A DNA stretch of 64,000 nucleotides from Tranzscheliella williamsii (lineage: Eukaryota; Basidiomycota; Ustilaginomycetes; Ustilaginales; Ustilaginaceae), in assembly GCA_023212725.1 (NCBI GenBank), contig JALBYF010000068.1, forward strand, positions 1 to 64,000. The letters are read 5' to 3'. Both the position numbers and the translations under genes were made by a program. Positions 60,258 to 64,000 of this stretch are shown here, piece by piece. The notes under the pieces were generated by a model. It saw only the letters and a program-made list of their open reading frames with translations, was not told where the DNA came from and searched no databases. Every line of letters starts with the position of its first letter. Position 1 is the first letter of the stretch.

Positions 60258-60764
60258 CGCGACGGCCTTCCTCGCTCCGATCGAATACGTACCAAGGCCG
60301 CGCTGCCAGCGACCAAATCAAGCTTGCCGGGTATGGTGGAGCGCAGTAGATGGCAGTGCAAAGGCAGCCTGCTGGTCAGCAACGGCTCCCGCGTCATCTA
60401 TGCAGGGTCCCTCCTAGTAACAAAATCTAACAATCTCAAAATTCCGTTTCGACCTAACAGAAATGGAACCTCCCCCTCCCTCTTACCCCCTCACCCTCAC
60501 CCGCTCGTGACCCTCCGCATCGAAAAGGGTCAGCAGCCAGACAGCATAGCAGCGAGCCTAGTCGCGGATGCCGAGCACAAGACGCCACAGGCGAGCACCA
60601 TGAAAGGAGAGCAAAGCAGTGTCGCAGTTTAGGTCAGCACACCATGGCGGCTGGAAGAGAAGCGTGAGCTGGATTAGAGTAGCTAGTGTACAGAGTGGTG
60701 CGGGGTCGATGCGGGAGTTGCTGGGGACCAGGGTATGGCATGGACTGGGACTGCGATGACGGGG
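60258..60764. other. Intergenic, no gene seen
   Basis: 507 bp including the prenylcysteine-oxidase 5' flank and the 3' flank of the next minus-strand frame. No recognised feature. Confidence 0.4.
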
Positions 60765-61205
60765 CTAGAGGGTCTTGGGGGACGAAGCGGGGGAGGAAGT
60801 GGAGGAGGAGGAAGGCGGGGGGTTGTCGTGCTTGGAGCGGCGGATCCAGTGCAAGCTGGGCGAGGCGGCGCGCTTGTGGGTTGGGGGAGCGGGGTGCTTC
60901 TTGCCCTGGCGGGTGTCGGACGCGGGTGCGGGCGGCGCGGGCACCACGGCGCCGTCGTCCCTGGACCGCGCCGCGCCCGCCACGGAACCCCCCGCCGGCT
61001 TGGCCCCGTTCTCGATCAGATGTAACGGCCACGGCTTCTGGATCGCCTGCGCCATCTCGTACCGCGCCCGCAGCTCAGACTCCCGCGACGAACCGCCCGT
61101 CGACGCCGAGAAGAGTGCCCGCGACCGCCGATGCGTCCCCTCGTCGCGCTCTCGTCTCGGCGTCGTCTCGTGCGCCTTGTTGTTGCGCGAAACCAGCAGC
61201 AGCAT
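60765..61205 (-). CDS. Hypothetical basic protein, weakly supported
   Basis: 146 residues from ATG 61203-61205 (MLLLVSRNNKAHETT). The open frame extends upstream to 61574 in low-complexity, hydrophobic-looking sequence. One stretch, SELRARYEMAQAIQKPWP with LHLIENGAKP, is less repetitive than the Ser/Pro/Lys-rich C-terminus and could be a conserved core. No domain recognised. It may be a real orphan gene or a chance frame in GC-rich DNA. Confidence 0.35.
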   Translation of the reverse strand: MLLLVSRNNKAHETTPRRERDEGTHRRSRALFSASTGGSSRESELRARYEMAQAIQKPWPLHLIENGAKPAGGSVAGAARSRDDGAVVPAPPAPASDTRQGKKHPAPPTHKRAASPSLHWIRRSKHDNPPPSSSSTSSPASSPKTL

Positions 61206-62448
61206 CGCGTTGCTGATCCGGGCGTGATGGCCTCCCCTCCTCGCCACTAGTGACGAAGCTGCGTGTGTAGCCAAGGACGACGGCCTGCTGTCCTTTTCGA
61301 TTTGATGTTCAATGAGTAGCTCCCTGTCGCGTGCGGAGCAAGGCTGCAAGAGTGTGTTATGGTGCAAGACGAGGTGATAGCCAGTACGGAGAAACACAAG
61401 GAGGCTCAGAGTCGATGCTGGCTGTCTCGGGAAGGGTATATATTGCAACGATGGATGGTCAATATGTAACAAGACAAAGCGAGCCAAGAAAAAGAAGCAG
61501 GGAGGAGGGCAAGAGAGCAGCAAGACGGGCAGCGGAGGGAGCAGTTCTGGCAGGCCAAGGTTTGTGCTTGGCATTCACATGGTCTTGGGATGATGAGCGT
61601 GGTGGAGGGGGCTCACCGCAGCGAGCCGGAGGGGATTGGGCAAGGTGGAACGGGGCCAGCCAAGAGCCAAGATCGTCTTGGCGTTGCAGGGAGTGGGCTC
61701 GGCGCGAGCTGGTACCAGCCTAGCCTCTGCTGACGGGCGGAAGCCAAGTGATTTCGAGGTCTGCGACGTTGAGTCACAGTTGAACGGTTACGGTTGGGCT
61801 GGTAGGAGGAGGAGAAAAGGCCCACCCGCTTGGCACGCAACTGCGGCGTGGCTCAGTTGGGCAGCTGCACGCCGCATGCAGGCCAAGCCAGGCTAACTGC
61901 GCTGCTGCTATTCATTTGATCCATTTGTAATGGTGGCTCACATCGAATCGATATCTTCATGATATGTGATTACAGCGCACTTCTACCACCCCGCCTCTCT
62001 ACTACGCTGCCGCATTTCAAACAATTTGGCTTGGCTTCTTGGCACCTGTATGACCGCGCGAATCGGGAAAAGAGCGTGGCTGTAAAGAAAAGGAGGTGGG
62101 CTGTAACATGTTGCCCAAGTCTTTATCTCCTTGCCTCTTGCCCCGCCCCATCCTGCCACAGCCACGCCAAGCCGACCTAGCTTTAACAACATCTTTGACT
62201 TTGGAACGGCCCAACATCAGCTCGCACGCGATAGCCAGTCAGAAGCAACATCCTAACCCTCACTGTGACTCTGATTGGCATGTGACTACGTAGATAATCA
62301 CCGCCATGATATCGTGAATCCATCCTCGCGCATAGAATAGTACCTGTGTGGTCTCGTCTGCCTGTGTGGTGCGGTGTATCTGTGTGGTGTAGTTGTGTGG
62401 CGTAGCTGGGAAGTACAAATGCTTTACTTGCGTCGCGCGCAAAGCGGC
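61206..62448. other. Intergenic, no gene seen
   Basis: 1.24 kb. GTGTGGT-rich short repeats lie at about 62345-62400. A GTGGCTCAGTTGGGCAG stretch at 61851-61867 resembles a tRNA D arm but has no partner T arm. Confidence 0.45.
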
Positions 62449-64000
62449 TCATCGAGAAGAGGCAAACGAAGAGGACCACGCCGTAAAGGCAGCAGCGTTG
62501 TCGTCTTTAAAGTGGAGATACTCTGTATCGGTCCGGGTGGTCCAGGCCTTCTGATCGCGCAGGATCATGGCCTGCTGCGCGCCGAAATTGCGGCCGTTTC
62601 GCTCAAACGCCGAAGCGGGCTGCTGTTCGAGCTCGTCGGTGAGCGTGTCCAAGTCGCCCATCATGGCCATCAGCGAAGCGACCGTGCGGTGATTCGCCGC
62701 CTCGCGTTGCTTGCGCTGATTCGAGCGGTACGAAATCGTCGATCTGCGTTTGGACGGGCCCGGCCCATTGAGCGCCTGCACCACCGTGTCCAGGATTCGC
62801 CGTGTCTCGCTGATCACCTTGAGCGCTTGGCTGTAGCTCTTGCGCGAGATTAGCAGTAGCGATCGCGTAATCATGTCTGACACTAGGATCTCCAGCCGCC
62901 GTCGCGTCACCGTCGGTTCCGCCACAACCGCCGCCAAGCCCGCAGGCCCATTGCTGAGCGGATCCGCCGAGTGCGTATCCACCTCCAGCGTCAGCACCGC
63001 AGGCATGGCCAGCCGCGACGTTGTCGTTCCCAAAGCCGGGTCCTTGAAGCTGACGTCCGCCTCAAAGACACCCACTTCTTCCACCATCTGTTCCAAATAG
63101 CCCTCCGCCCCATCCGAGTCCGCCAGACTCAGGTCTCGAATGCCCATCCTCTCCATGAAATCGTCGGTTGCACTGCCCTGTTCGATCGGTCCGTGGTCCA
63201 TCTTCTTGGTCTCGCGTCGACTCTCGCCCAATTGCGATAGCAGGCTTGTCAGATCCAGCTCCAACTCTACCAGCAAATCTTTGGTCTCTCCGAACTTCAT
63301 CTCTCCCACCTCCACGTCGACGTCTTTGCCAGAGGCAGAAACGATGGCGTTGGGAAGCCCGGCGATTTTGCGCACTCGGAAGTGATTATCGTGCGGCACG
63401 GCAATGTGGATCTTGACATCGTTGAGCGCGACCGACATCATCGAACCAATGCATCCCGCCAGGCACTCTCGCAGCTGGTACCACTCCTTGACAAACGTAT
63501 ACGAGCCTCGTGTGTGGTTCGAGATCAGCCAGAGCGAGGATGGGTCGTGCGTCTTGCCGTAGCCGAAGCAGTGAATGGCCACATTAGCCGCTTCGGCTCG
63601 AGCCATGACCAGGTCCATCTGGTTCCGCTTGGGTCCATCCGAAGAGTCGTTGATCAGCAGCATACCAGTGACGCTGTTCTTCGCTTTGCGTCCTAGCACC
63701 ACATCCAAGCCGACGTTGACCGCTGTCACCGAGTCGATTCGATCGCTTGAACCTCCCAGCTGCGCCAAATCCACGCGGAACGGATTTAGATGGTCTCCAT
63801 CCCACGGCCGTCCAATGTTTTGGATAAAGTCGTCCAACACACGCCGGCTGGCGTCCCGTTGTGGATTCAGCAGACCTGTTCTCTTGACAACCCCCTCAAA
63901 GCCAACCGTGAATGCCACCAGCGAGATTCGATCTCTCGGTCCAAGATGGTTGATGATGAAGTCGAGTGAAGAACGGATGAGTCTCAATTTGAGCGCACCG
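62449..64000 (-). CDS. vWA/Vwaint-domain protein, N-terminus beyond the window
   Basis: At least 517 residues, open through the right edge. The frame continues past the first internal ATG (63987) with ALKLRLIRSSLDFIINHLGP, the middle of a von Willebrand A domain. LVAFT and the MIDAS-like LLINDSSDG follow (the DxSxS part would be upstream, out of view). After the vWA (to about 185), a mixed beta region follows. The C-terminal helical stretch, with RRLEILVSDMITRSLLLIS, QALKVISETRRIL and FGAQQAMILRDQKAWTTRT, matches the Vwaint region seen in fungal RING-vWA proteins and in plant WAV3-type ubiquitin ligases. A RING finger would be expected upstream; this is inference. Confidence 0.8.
   Translation of the reverse strand, partial: GALKLRLIRSSLDFIINHLGPRDRISLVAFTVGFEGVVKRTGLLNPQRDASRRVLDDFIQNIGRPWDGDHLNPFRVDLAQLGGSSDRIDSVTAVNVGLDVVLGRKAKNSVTGMLLINDSSDGPKRNQMDLVMARAEAANVAIHCFGYGKTHDPSSLWLISNHTRGSYTFVKEWYQLRECLAGCIGSMMSVALNDVKIHIAVPHDNHFRVRKIAGLPNAIVSASGKDVDVEVGEMKFGETKDLLVELELDLTSLLSQLGESRRETKKMDHGPIEQGSATDDFMERMGIRDLSLADSDGAEGYLEQMVEEVGVFEADVSFKDPALGTTTSRLAMPAVLTLEVDTHSADPLSNGPAGLAAVVAEPTVTRRRLEILVSDMITRSLLLISRKSYSQALKVISETRRILDTVVQALNGPGPSKRRSTISYRSNQRKQREAANHRTVASLMAMMGDLDTLTDELEQQPASAFERNGRNFGAQQAMILRDQKAWTTRTDTEYLHFKDDNAAAFTAWSSSFASSR

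Noticed and set aside
58347..60632. 761-residue plus-strand open frame opposite the prenylcysteine oxidase gene
   Set aside because: It is exactly antisense to a well-supported gene, has no domain, and is Arg/Ala/Gly/Val-rich as expected from GC-rich third positions.
61851..61895. tRNA D-arm-like GTGGCTCAGTTGGGCAG
   Set aside because: No TTCGA loop and no acceptor pairing follow.

Overview
This is nuclear DNA from a basidiomycete fungus, most likely a smut or a related anamorphic yeast (Ustilaginaceae). The evidence is that genes are compact and intron-poor, many with a single exon of 1-5 kb. The few introns are about 85-240 nt with GT..AG ends. Coding sequence is GC-rich and leaves long antisense open frames. 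tRNA genes carry introns, and most proteins are typical fungal housekeeping families. Genus and species are inferred, not proven by the sequence. I place 23 protein-coding genes (one runs off the right edge), one probable HNH-nuclease pseudogene and three intron-containing tRNA genes (one cut by the left edge).

Left part (1-9.2 kb): the 3' part of tRNA-Lys(CTT), symplekin/Pta1 (-), V-ATPase subunit G (+), tRNA-Lys(TTT), a frameshifted HNH-nuclease remnant, tRNA-Val(AAC) and a thymine/uracil mismatch DNA glycosylase (-). From 10.8 to 26.4 kb: a 1,831-residue acidic-repeat protein of unknown function, a Sis1-type DnaJ, Yos1 (ER-Golgi transport), mitochondrial ribosomal protein S8 facing a DUF4505-like protein, a Ser/Ala-rich single-pass membrane protein, and Swc5 of the SWR1 complex. 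A bHLH factor (26.7-28.7 kb) borders a gene-free stretch of about 6.1 kb, the largest gap in the window.

From 34.9 to 49.5 kb: cofilin and alpha-actinin (both actin regulators) flank an unnamed coiled-coil protein. A continuous open frame then joins about 925 residues of helical/disordered sequence to a complete mitochondrial S-adenosylmethionine carrier. PPWD1 (WD40 plus cyclophilin) and a small basic protein follow, sharing a short divergent promoter. From 49.6 kb to the end: Ufd2 (U-box E4 ligase), eIF3i, a Ptc2/3-type PP2C phosphatase, a prenylcysteine oxidase-like flavoprotein, one weakly supported orphan, and a vWA/Vwaint-type protein that runs off the edge.

There is no gene cluster in the bacterial sense; neighbours are mostly unrelated housekeeping genes in convergent or divergent pairs. 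Themes that recur are protein quality control (Sis1, Ufd2, PPWD1), actin (cofilin, alpha-actinin) and RNA/translation (symplekin, eIF3i, MRPS8). I see no convincing transposon, CRISPR array or defence system. The most unusual items are the carrier fusion, the acidic PL-repeat protein, the three genes whose first coding exon is only the ATG, the ATCACA/TGTGAT palindromes in gene-free DNA, and the HNH pseudogene.
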